A stretch of 64,000 bases of DNA. It comes from Aphrocallistes beatrix (Eukaryota > Porifera > Hexactinellida > Sceptrulophora > Aphrocallistidae). The position numbers and the translations under genes are program-made. The notes below the pieces were generated by a model, which searched no databases, had not been told where the DNA came from, and saw only the letters and a list, made by a program, of their open reading frames with translations. Positions 35,201-47,200 of this stretch are shown here, piece by piece. The DNA lies in NCBI GenBank assembly GCA_963281255.1, contig OY725498.1:3472001-3536000 (forward strand). Direction: 5' to 3'. How positions within the stretch are numbered: position 1 is the first letter of the stretch; every line of letters begins with the position of its first letter.

Positions 35201-38200
35201 TATTTCATTAGCATTATTTCATTTTTTAATAATATAATCAAGGCTGCTAATTTGGTGTATAATTGGCTACAAACATTTAATTCACGTATTGAAGTCTCAT
35301 AGCCGTCAATATATTTTGAAATGCTGCATTATATCAACTGTCTAACTCAATCTGTAACAATAAATCCCCTATACAGGAGAACTCGGTTAGTACGTATCCC
35401 TCCGGGAAGTGGAAAAAAGTACGTACTAACCGAAGTACGTTGTATCCCGAGTACGTACTAACCGAGTTCTACTGTACCTGAAATATAATGGGATACTGAT
35501 AAAAATCATGAGAAGATTGGATATTGAAGTCGACTTTTACTCTCCAAAAGTTGACGATAAGAAATATTGTAATTTGCACCAGACATTTGACGATATAAGC
35601 CAAAAAGATGTTCTAATGGATTTTGTATTCGAGATGTTAGTACGTAAATATAAAAGTTTTTGGACACTTGAGCTATCCAGCCTTTTAGATCCAGGTCACT
35701 AAGAAAGATGTTTTGTTTTTACTCTTTGACTTGAGTTTATTATTCGTAGGATAGAAGAGTTATTTACATGATTCTGCAATAGTGAATTCCTGTGTTGGAC
35801 TTCAATTATGGATAGTATGCATTTAATAGAATTATATTGATCAGAAAATGCTTGTCTAGCGACGTTTCCATTTCCGGTTTGAACCATTTTGGGCGGGAAA
35901 GCCATAATAATTCGGGGTATACCGTATACTATAAATAGAAAACCCAAGCCATCCAAGGGTTTAACACCCGAATGTCGGTTCGGATTCTTTGGTTAGCACA
36001 GATAAAAACAGGTCTTTGTGAAAGTGTAGAATTTGGTGAATTAAATCAGATCACTTTAGTATGAACTGTGGTCACATATATTGGTTTAAAACAAAGATAA
36101 TTTTTGGTGTGTTTATTGTGGGATATGTCCGGGTTGGGATTAGCAGATTTATAATGGGATATGTCCGGGTTGGGATTATTGGGGTTTGTAAAAGGCTTAC
36201 TTCTGATATTCAAATACACTAGTAACTTTATTTTTGAGATAATTGGTGGGTTTATATCAGCCAATAGTAATACGCTTTAATGACTTAAATCTACCAGTTC
36301 AGAGATATTGATGAAAACAGTTCCATTTGGAAGTAGCCATTTGGAAATACCATTTGGAAGTAGCTACCTGACGGTTATCTTTTTGATTAGAAATCAATTG
36401 TAAAGCAAGAGCTACAATTGGGATTTCGGAAATGTCTTCAACTTCTGCAGTTTATTTGATACATTCTGATACTTTAGAAAGGCGGACTCGCTGTTGCTTC
36501 TAAGAAATAGTGTAAGGCTCTTTCTATAGCTAATTTCACTTGCTACTTCGTCAGACACATTAGATAAATCTTGATCACCTGAAAGAGAAAGTCGACTATT
36601 TTTCAATTTTAAAAAGAGTTTATGTTATCAGCTATATAATCGACATTGGACGTCATAATTCCATGATGAGTCGACATTTTCTTCTGAGGTAAGAACATAG
36701 TGGAGCTATAGCCAAAATACTCTCCTGGCAGCTTCTTCAATCAATTCGTTACAGAGATATATATAACAAGCGCGCTTCGCTTGCTTGCGCTGCGCGGACG
36801 GCGGACACTTTGTGTCCGCCAGAGGCGCCCTTCGGGCGCCTGGGATCACATTGATTAATTATAACGGGGATAACACTCTAAATATGTCTGCCCTACTGTT
36901 ATAATCGAAATCGCAGGAAAAATTAACAAATTTGTTAATTTTTAAAATTTTTGATGTGTAATGATGACGTCATAACAGAGTGATGAGTCATCATTTTTTG
37001 ATGATAGTTGTGCCATATGTGAGATATATTAATATATTTATTCTATTAAAATTTCAGCCTTCTATCTCCTATAATGGCTGAGTTATGCTCGAATAACTCT
37101 GTTGCTTAACTTTTAAAAATGTGACAATGACGTCATAATTCCATGATGAGTCGGCATTTTGCTCTGAGCTCAGAAGTTAGTGGAGCCATAGCCAAAAGAC
37201 TCCCACATGCCAAAAATCAGCTTTCTGTGACTGGCAGTTTCTTCAATAAATTCGTTACAGAGGTATATATACTTACTATTAAAACTCGATTAATGTGTAT
37301 ATATGTGTATACAAGCGCGCTTCGCTTGATTGCGCTGCGCGGCTGGCGGACACTTTGTGTCCGCCGGAGGCTCCCTTCGGTCGCCTGGGGTCACATTGGT
37401 TAATTATAAGGGAGATAGCATCTCTAAATATGTCTGTCTTACTTTTATATTCGATATTACTTGAAATATCACCAAATTTGTCAATTTTAAAATTTTTGAT
37501 GCGTAATGATGACGTCATAACAAAGTGATGAGTCATCATTTTTTGATGATAGTTGATGTGAGGGATGTTAGTATGCAGATTCTATTAAAATTTCAGCCTT
37601 CTATCTCCTATAATGGCTGAGTTATGCTCGAATAACTGTATTGCTAAACTTTTAAAAATGTGACAATGACGTCATAATTCCACGATGAGTCGACATTTTG
37701 CTCTGAGCTCAGAACTTACTGGAGCCATAGCCAAAAGACTCCCACATGCCAAAAATCAGCCTTCTACGCCTGTCAGTTTCTTCAATCATAGCCTACTATA
37801 TATAAGGCCTAAGAGTAACTTAACCAGGGATGCAGTAGAAGATGGATGAAGAAATACATGAGCTGCCTTAAATCATTAACAAAACACAATAGAGCTTAGG
37901 AATGTATTATCAGCATATATAAATATGGTGTCAAAGCACCCATATCCATTGTTAAAATTTAGATTAGTCATCAAATGATTGCGCAACAGGTTATATTTGG
38001 GTCAAATTTAGTGATTTTCAGAGGCCGTTTAAGGGCATTTCTAAGTGTTTTTATTATATGGTTTTTCGCATAGAACTGAGATGTGAATGTGTTAATACTA
38101 AAAATTTGGAATTTTTTCATGGAATGTTCTTACATTCCAGTGTTGCTATGGAAACGTGTTTTGGTCAGTTGGGGCTATATCTTGAAAACAGCGATAGCTG

Positions 38201-41200
38201 GACATTCAAATTTAATCCCATTTGATTGCAAATGGGCTACTTCCTATTTAGCTATAATACAATTTCTGTGTCTAAATTCGATTGTTTACGAGATATTCGA
38301 CAAATTATCAAATGTGACCAATATGATAAATTGTCTAATAACTCGTAAATTATTGAATTAAGACATATAAATTGTATCATAGCTTAATAGGAAGTAGTCT
38401 ATTTGCTATCAAATGGGATTAGATTTGAATGTCTAGCTATCGATGTTTTCAAGATATAGCCCCAACTGACCAAAACACGTCTCCATAGCAACACTGGAAT
38501 GTAAGAACATTCCATGAAAAAATTCAAAATTTTTGTATTTATTAACACATTCACTTTCCAGTTCTATGCGAAAAACCTTATAATAAAAACACTTAGAAGT
38601 GCCCTTAAACTGCCTCTGAAAATCACTAAATTTGACCCAATTATAGCCTGTTGCGCAATCATTTGATGACTAATCTAAATTTTAACAACGGATATGGGTG
38701 CTTTGACACCATATTTATATATGCTGATAATACATTCCTAAGCTCTATTGTGTTTTGTTAATGTTTTAAGGCAGCTCATGTATTTCTTCATCCATCTTCT
38801 ACTGCATCCCTGGTTAAGTTACTCTTAGGCCTTATATATAGTAGGCTATGGCTATGCTTCAATCAATTTCGTTACAGATATACAGTGGAACCTGTATATA
38901 ACGACCACCCAAGGGACTGGACAAAATTGGCCGTTATACACAGGTGACCGTTATATACAGGTGATTGTCTTAAGCCCCAAAGGTATCAACGTAGTGCAAT
39001 AAATATCAAGCTTTTAGAAATCCATTACTTGAAGTAATTACATGAAACTTGTTTATCATTCGTAACAGGTCCTATAATAAATACAATGAAAAGGTGAAAA
39101 AGGTGATGGTCGTTATAGACAGGTAGTGGCCGTTATAGACAGATGATGGCCGTTATACACAGTTTTAGGGTCAATAAGGGACTACAAACGGGTGGCCGCT
39201 GGCCTCGTTGAGCAGGAGACCGCTATACACAGGTTCAATATTATGGAATTTCGGACGGGACTGTTCATTAGTGACCGCTATAGGCAGGTTACCGTTATAT
39301 TGAGTGGCCGTTATAGCAGGTTCGACTGTATATATATATTTATCCCCTTACTATTAAAACTCGATTAATCTATATTTGTGTATATCTATATATCTGTAAC
39401 GAATTGATTGAAGAAACTGCCAGGCGTAGAAGGCTGATTTTTGGCATGTGGAAGTCTTTTGGCTATGGCTCCAGTAAGTTCTGAGCTCAGAGCAAAATGT
39501 CGACTCATCATGGAAATATGACGTCATTGTCACATTTTTAAAAGTTAAGCAACACAGTTATTTGAGCATAACTCAGCCATTATAGGAGATAGAAGGCCGA
39601 AATTTTAATAGAATCTGTATCCTAACACGTCACACATATTATGCAACTATCATCAAAAAATGATGACTCATCACTTTGCTATGACGTCATCATTACTCAT
39701 CAAAATTTAAAAAATTGTTTTTTCAAGTGATATCGATTTTAAAACTAAGTTGGAAATATTTAGAGATTATATCTCCCTTATAATTAACCAATGTCACCTC
39801 CAGGCGTCCGAAGGGAGCCTCCGGCGTATACGAAGTGTCCGCCAGCGCAAGCGAAGCGCGCTTGTATACTATATATACAAACATTAATCGAGTTTTAATA
39901 GTAAGGATATATATATATATCTGTAATGAATTGATTGAAGAAACTGCCGGTCATAGAAAGCTAATTTTTGGCGTGGGAGTCTTTTGGCTATGGCTCCAGT
40001 AAGTTCTGAGCTCAGAGCAAAATGTCAACTCATCATGGAATTATGACGTCATTGTCACATTTTAAAAGTTAAGCAACAGAGTTATTCGAGCATAACTCAG
40101 CCATTATAGGAGATAGAATGCTAAAATTTTAAAAAATCTGTATACTAACATGCCTCACATATGATGCAACTATCATCAAAAAATGATGACTCATCACTTT
40201 GTTATGACGTCATCATTTCGTATCAAAAATTTTAAAATTGACAAATTTCGTGATTTTTCGAGTGATATCGATTATCACATTAGGACAGAAATATTTAGAG
40301 ATACTATATCCCTTGTAATTAACCAATGTGACCCCAGGCGACCGAAGGGAGCCTCCGGCGGACACAAAGTGTCCGCCAGCCGCGCAGCGCATGCAAGCGA
40401 AGCGCGCTTGTGTATATATATAAACACCAATCGGGTTTTAATAGTAAGGATGTGTATATTAATATACCACACATATTTGCAAATATCTTCAAAAGATGAT
40501 GACTCATCACTCTGTTATGACGTCATTATTAAGTATCAAAATTTCAAAATTGACAAAATTGGTGATTTCTCGTGCGATATCGATTATAACATTAGGACAG
40601 GCGTATTTAGGGATGTTATCTCCTAAATAATTAATCAATGTGACTCCTGGCCCTCCCGACGGACATAAAATGTCCGCCTGCCTCGTGCAACGCAAGCAAG
40701 TATATATATAAATATTAATCGAGTTTTAATAGTAAGGATATATATATATATATATATATGTTATGGACCAGAGTGTAAATTGGCCAAGATTTGTGAATCT
40801 TGGCTAAATCTTGGCTAAACGCAACTTTGGCTGAGCCAAATTGTTGTGTTAACCTAAATTTGATGGGAGCATCATACATTATGAGTCAATATAAATAGTA
40901 CATTTATTTAATCTTATTGCCTTATGCGTGAGAGTAGTCAAGATGATGATTACCAGTTGAGAAAATCTTTTAACGCCAATATAAAACTCATTCATGTTAA
41001 CAGTAATTAGCAATGCACAATAATTAATTAAAAATATTAACAATTCAACAAAGGTATGAATCATTCGTACAGTTACTTGCTCTGTTATGAGGTACAGGGT
41101 GTAGTTCAGTTGTTACTTGCTCTGTTACGAGGGACATGGTGTAGTTCAGTTGTTACTTGCTTAATTCAGTTGTCACTTGCTTTGTTACGAGGGACAGGGT

Positions 41201-44200
41201 GTAGTTCAGTTGTTACTTCCTTAATTCAGTTGTCACTTGCTTTGTTACGAGGGACAGGGTGTAGTTCAGTAGTCACTTGCTCTGTTATGAGGGATAAGGT
41301 GTAGTTCAGTTGTTACTTGCTCTGTTATGAGGGACAGGGTGTAGTTCAGTAGCCACTTGTTCTGTTACGAGGGACAGGGTGTAGTTCAGTAGTCACTTGC
41401 TCTTTTCTGAGGGATAGGGTGTAGTTCAGCTGTTACTTGCTCTGTTATGAGGGACAGGGTGTAGTTCAGTAGCCACTTGTTCTGTTATGAGGGACAGGGT
41501 GTAATTCAGTTGTCACTTGCTCTGTTATGAGGGACAGAGTGTAGTTCAAATACGTTCAATATACTAAGAATACTATCAAACAATCTACACTTGGACGTAC
41601 TCCCTTTGAGGTGCACTTTAGGAGGATCCCCCTGATCTATCTGTAGATTTGATGCTATGATGTAGATGACAGATGGGTAGCGAGATCATCGAATTCTCTA
41701 CTCAAACTACCGAGACTACAGCAGTTCCTGTCCCACGATCGAGCACGGCTACCCTCCTCCTCCCACTCTCTCGCATGACTCTATGTCAGCCGGATGTGAC
41801 GATTCCTTCAGCCGATGTTTCTAACCAAGTTGATAGAGACCAACAGCCTCAGCCATGTTATTCATATAGCCCAGAACCTGTCCACGGTACACCGAAGTTG
41901 AAGTTCCCTCCTCACCTCTCTCTTCTACTGACGAGCTGAATGAAGCGATTCTTACGACTTGGAGATTAGACCACTTATTAAGACTGATTTACATCATTTG
42001 TTAACCTAGACGATATACTGTAGTACTGTTGCGTGGTATTCTGAGGCACCGTGGTATTTTGAGGCAGTAGTCAAATTAACCATGGATATTCAACTTGCGT
42101 GGTATTCTGAGGTACCGTGGTATTCTGAGGCAACACCAACCTGTGATCATGATGCAATCATTTACATAGTTCTAATTTAGATATGACACAATTTGATGGC
42201 ACGCGACACAATTTATTATGGTAGAACCCCATATGGACCNNNNNNNNNNNNNNNNNNNNNNNNNNNNNNNNNNNNNNNNNNNNNNNNNNNNNNNNNNNNN
42301 NNNNNNNNNNNNNNNNNNNNNNNNNNNNNNNNNNNNNNNNNNNNNNNNNNNNNNNNNNNNNNNNNNNNNNNNNNNNNNNNNNNNNNNNNNNNNNNNNNNN
42401 NNNNNNNNNNNNNNNNNNNNNNNNNNNNNNNNNNNNNNNATCCAAGCAATAACATTCTCAATAGTGTCATGTGCGAGTAATATTATATCAGCAATTATAA
42501 AGTTTCCTGGGATTGCGGCGAAGGTGACTGGGATTAATATTGGATTCATGTTAGGGCAGTACTATTTGTATCTTTTGATCGATTACGTATATAGTAAACA
42601 TCAAGCCAACCTTAGATACATTAGCATAGTTTAATATTCAAAGATATTGTGCTTGTGGTTATGTGTATCAATATTTGTGGTAACCTTTTCATACATCGTG
42701 ATTTTGAAGTGACTTTCATTTGTTCGAATAAAACACACTATTGCACACATCATTTATGAACTCAAATGACACTTAGTTGATACGTATTATTGAATAATTT
42801 AATAGAAACATTTCAGTTGCTTAGCTATGATCAAGTTGTGAAAACTTTCATCGTCCCCAACATATTCAATGAAAACATGCAATAACCACATTTAGATGGG
42901 AGAGGTAGTTGGAACATGATTAATTAACCTAAAAACAAAACAAAACAAAAGGTGTTAGTGTAGTATGCGGATACAAGGATAATGCATAACTCGATGATTA
43001 GTGCATAATTGGCTTCATTCACTATAGCACGATTTTCCCATAGACTGCGGCTTATAGCAGAAAAATCAATGTAACTCGGTCAATTTTTTTTCAATTTTGA
43101 ATCTCTTTAGTTCATTCTTCATATCTCAACGAGTTCTATGACTCTAGGACCACATTTTTATCCAAATCGGGTGATAAAGGTTCCGATCCAAAACTATAGT
43201 TGTACCAAAAAGCCTAGCCTTTTTCTTCGATTAGCTGTAGAGATCAACGGCTTTCTGCACCGGCGACGAGCGTAAATTCCAAGTTGATTTAGGTTTCGAG
43301 ATATAGTCTTCTGTGATAAGCGGATCCCTTTCCCTTCATTATATTATTTAGCCAAGTTCCTTAAAGTTGAGTGATGATTGGATTTAACAATTGCCTTTAG
43401 TTGCCTCCTGCCTCTTTCAGTTATCAACTTACGACGGCCTACCCTTGGAAGATTATTGGTTGACCCAGTTTTTTTCCATTTCCGAATGATACTTGTATAA
43501 TGCACAGTGGGCAAAAAGTGGCGGTTTATAGGAAATAGGTATTTGTGTTCAAGATAAGGATATAATATGTATTATGAGCATATAAGTTATTGAGTATGAG
43601 AAATCGAAAGGGGCCAACTAATTTTTTTGTATGGCCTCTATTTTTGTGATGATACAGCATTTTTTGATGAATTATTAATCATAATGCAAATGGTGTAAAT
43701 ATTCAAGATAGAGCTATATAATATATTATGAGCATATTGGTTATTTATTGAATATGATAAGTCGTTTAATTAAATAAATTTTATTATATGCCCTTTATAT
43801 GATTTGAAATTTGTCCGATATGCCAAATTAAATCCATCTTATACTTTTATTAGGTATGTTCTTCCAATGTCAAATTATTTAAAAGAAATCTTGTGGTGAT
43901 AAACTATCTTTATCTATTATTTCTTCCTTGTTCGACAAACTTTTCGAAAAGAATACAAAACAGGCACATCAAGCATTTAAATCAGCCAAAGCCTCCTTTT
44001 TCGTTCATCCCCATTATATTCTTACAGTGAGAATGATAACCCTCAAAAAATGGGATATGATTCCATTAAACTAGCAGATTTTATTTGTTTATCATCCCCT
44101 TTTTAACTGTTTAACTCTTCATTAATTACTTCATTGGCTTTCAATTTCATGCTAATTGAAAATTGTTAATCATTGTTATGCTTCATTTGTGCTAATCTTA

Positions 44201-47200
44201 GGCAACCATGACTAAAAAAATTGACTTTTGAAGTGTTTCTTTCGACCCAATTGACTACTTTATGTCATTTCGGAATGTGTGCGGTACCGTGCTGTATCAT
44301 GCATTTTAAATCAATCAGAAGTGCATAAAGTAACTCTAGTTAACGGCTTTTATCACCCCTCTCTACGCCTCTAAAGTTCCTACACTGTATAGACATGATT
44401 CGCTAAACGAATTTATTACCATTTTGTATGTTAATTTAAAAACTACTGGAAGTAATGCTATTGTAGCATGAATATATCATTTAATGCATGTTATTAAGAT
44501 AGCTTGTAAATTATATTACGCTGGCTTCTATATTCTAGAAACTAAGATTCCGGAGATTTTGGATATTCCATAGCCACCTTTAAACAAAACAATTGCTTGA
44601 CAACGAGTGGAATTAGGAACTTCACAAATTTTCGGCATGACTTAAATTACATATAAACAAAAGATATAATCTACGTAAAAGATTATTCAAAATAAATAAA
44701 CGAAATGGACAACTTAGTTATATGCAACTTCGGAATGCAGAACTAATGGGTGAATTAAATATACCTTTGCTATAATATACAGTTAGTAATTTAGAGTATA
44801 TCCTGCGTTATCACATACAACTCCGCTATCACTGATTAAGTGAATGCTTCGACTACACTACTAGCTGATTATGATAGTAAAATACTTGTGAATGTACGTA
44901 TGTGATATTGAAAGCGAGAACACAGAGATCTCGACCGGCCGGTCTGAAGTTTCGATCGGTACCGGATCAGATCCGACCTGACAGGTTGACAGGTGCAGGT
45001 CAGAACCGACAGGTTCCATCTCTGGATCAGAGCCTCTTAGCCTCATTATGAGTAGGAATTTGTGGATACCTTTTGCATTTAAAGCTCCTAACTTACAAAA
45101 ACGGCCTCTGACTCTAATTCTGAACAACTCAAATGAAAAGCGAAAAGTTTTTTGAGTTTTTGATTTGTTTTTTGTTTTAATTGTTTTATTTGAGATGTAA
45201 AAATCTTTACTACCAATAACTCAACCACACGTTTTTTTGGCAATTTCAGCGATGTCCAACAGGCGGCCCGCGTTGCTTCCAAAATGCTTCTATTCATACC
45301 CATCCCGAGTGCACGCCCCTGTATTGCGGCCCGCCACTAAATGGTATGAAGCAGTTACGGCCCGAAGTAAATATAGTTGGACAGCCCTGGGCAATTTAAT
45401 ACCTAATTATTGTTATCAACTTGTGGTTTTTAACATTTTTCAAATAGTTCCCTTTGGCATGATTTTCCTTAAACCATAGAAAAACTTTTGATCTTGTGGA
45501 TCATTTCATTATCCGATTTTAATACCTTATATTATTATTATTACAAGCGCGCTTCGCTTGCTTGCGCGGTGCGGGTGGCGTACACTTTGTGTCCGCCGGA
45601 GGAGCCCTTTGGGCGCCTGGGGTCACATTGATTAATAATAAGTGAGGTAACAAATCTAAATACGTCTGTCCATCTGCTATAATCGATATCCCACGAAAAA
45701 TCACCAAATTTGTCAATTTTTTGAAATTTTGATGCGTAATGGTGACGTCATAACAGAGTGATGAGTCATCATTTTTTGATTATAGATATATCAATATACA
45801 CATTCTATTAATATTTCAGCATTCTATCACTTAAAATGGCCGAGTTATGGTCGAAAAACTAAAATTTCAAATTATAAAAAAGGTGTCAATGGCGTCATAA
45901 TTCCATGATGAGTCGACATTTTCGTCTGAGCTCAGAACTTAGTGGAGCCATAGACAAAAGACTCCCACATGCCAAAAATCAGCTTTCTGTGTCTAGCAGT
46001 TTCTTCAATCAATTCGTTACAGAGATATATCAATATACACACATACACATTAATCGAGTTTTAATAGTAAGGATTATAGAATGAATATGTTATTAGAATA
46101 GAGTACATATATTTTCATGGATCTGTACTATCGTTATGTCGACCAACATTTTAATTTGCTGACTAGACTCTGTAATCTGTATAGTTGCTAACTTCTGAAA
46201 TACCCTGCTACCTAGATATATTTATAATAATTTTTCTAATGTGTGAGATGAAAAGGGTTGGTGACTATGTTGTTGACAGCCATTGGGGCTGTTAACATCC
46301 AATTCGAAAAGAACAAACCTGGAAATCATTATCCGCACTCGTGGAAATGGAGATCCATCACCACTACAGGCTTGGGACAAATTTTAATCAATTACAATTA
46401 TAAATACAATTACATAACTGCTCGCTCAATTACAAATACAAATACTCTCGTCTAAATTTTCAAATAAAGTTCAAATACAAATACAAATGATCTAATTCAA
46501 CTACGATTACAAAATTATAGTATTAATAGTTAGAATGTATTTACTACTATCGTGGAATAAAACATTAATATCGTGTAATTTACTGTAGCAATTTATTTAA
46601 TTAATTAATTATGCTTACGTCATCATGATGAAACAGCAATAATTATAATATTAAATGGCTAATAGAGTTAAAATGATAAGGAATAGAAATAAGCATATGT
46701 TGTAGAATGTGTTCAGTGTAGATGAATATACAAAACTATGCTAATTAATTATGCTGACGTCATCATGATGACACAGCAAAAATTTACATCCACAATTTTG
46801 ATCCTACAAACTTTAATTGAAGAAAAGCCCCTTACAGACGGGCTAGAATTGTGCTTCCAAATATTGTGTCATCATCCAAGGAATGTGGAAGCACACTTCT
46901 GGCCCGTCTGTGTGGGGCTTTTTTATTTAATGTTGTTTTATTTATTTCTCATTGTTTGCGAATGAAATCAAATTACGTATTTTGAAATTTGAAAGTATAT
47001 TTTATTAATAATAAACTCATTTAATGCTTACTCATTCAAAACTGTGGGTTAAACTTTGTACCCTGCTTTATATGTACACAAGCGCGCTTCGCTTGCTTGT
47101 GGATACTTTATGTCCGCCTGAGGCGTCCTTTGGACGCCTAGACTCACATTGATAATTATATGATAGATAACTTCTCTAAATACGTCTGTCTTACTGTTGT

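Larger units (their letters stand above)
37312..39907 (-). mobile_element. HelA copy H15, third layer of the nest
   Basis: Hairpin end at 37312, start end AATAGTAAGGA at 39907. A foldback splits it in CTTCAAT; its (TA)n holds a pogo-like MITE and HelA H16. Confidence 0.75.
37269..40410 (+). mobile_element. HelA, second layer of the nest
   Basis: The start end ACTTACTATTAAAACTCG lies at 37269; H15 interrupts its (TA)n; the body resumes at CTGTAATGAATTGATTG (about 39917) and ends AAGCGCGCTTG at 40410. Confidence 0.75.
36767..40450 (-). mobile_element. HelA copy H14, outermost shell of a four-level nest
   Basis: Hairpin end A/CAAGCGCGC at 36767; start end AATAGTAAGGA/T at 40450. Its (TA)n was entered by an opposite HelA (37269-40410), which was entered by H15 (37312-39907), which holds a foldback (37787-38856), a pogo-like MITE (38883-39328) and another HelA (39343-39864). 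Each layer closes exactly on its matching end. Confidence 0.8.

Noticed and set aside
40183-40626. A 147-codon frame, the longest of many 60-95-codon frames with phrases such as LINYKGDNISKYV or ASALRLLALRGW
   Set aside because: These lie entirely inside HelA copies, recur in both directions and change frame between copies. They are by-products of the GC-rich hairpins, not genes.
41071-41549. CRISPR-like array
   Set aside because: Units are contiguous with no unique spacers, and the genome is eukaryotic; it is a minisatellite.
44930-45025. GC-rich segment considered as a tRNA-derived SINE
   Set aside because: No A and B box promoter pair or cloverleaf could be found by eye.
45088-45303. Minus-strand frame of 71 codons
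   Set aside because: It overlaps a hAT MITE and its target duplication, and has no family features.
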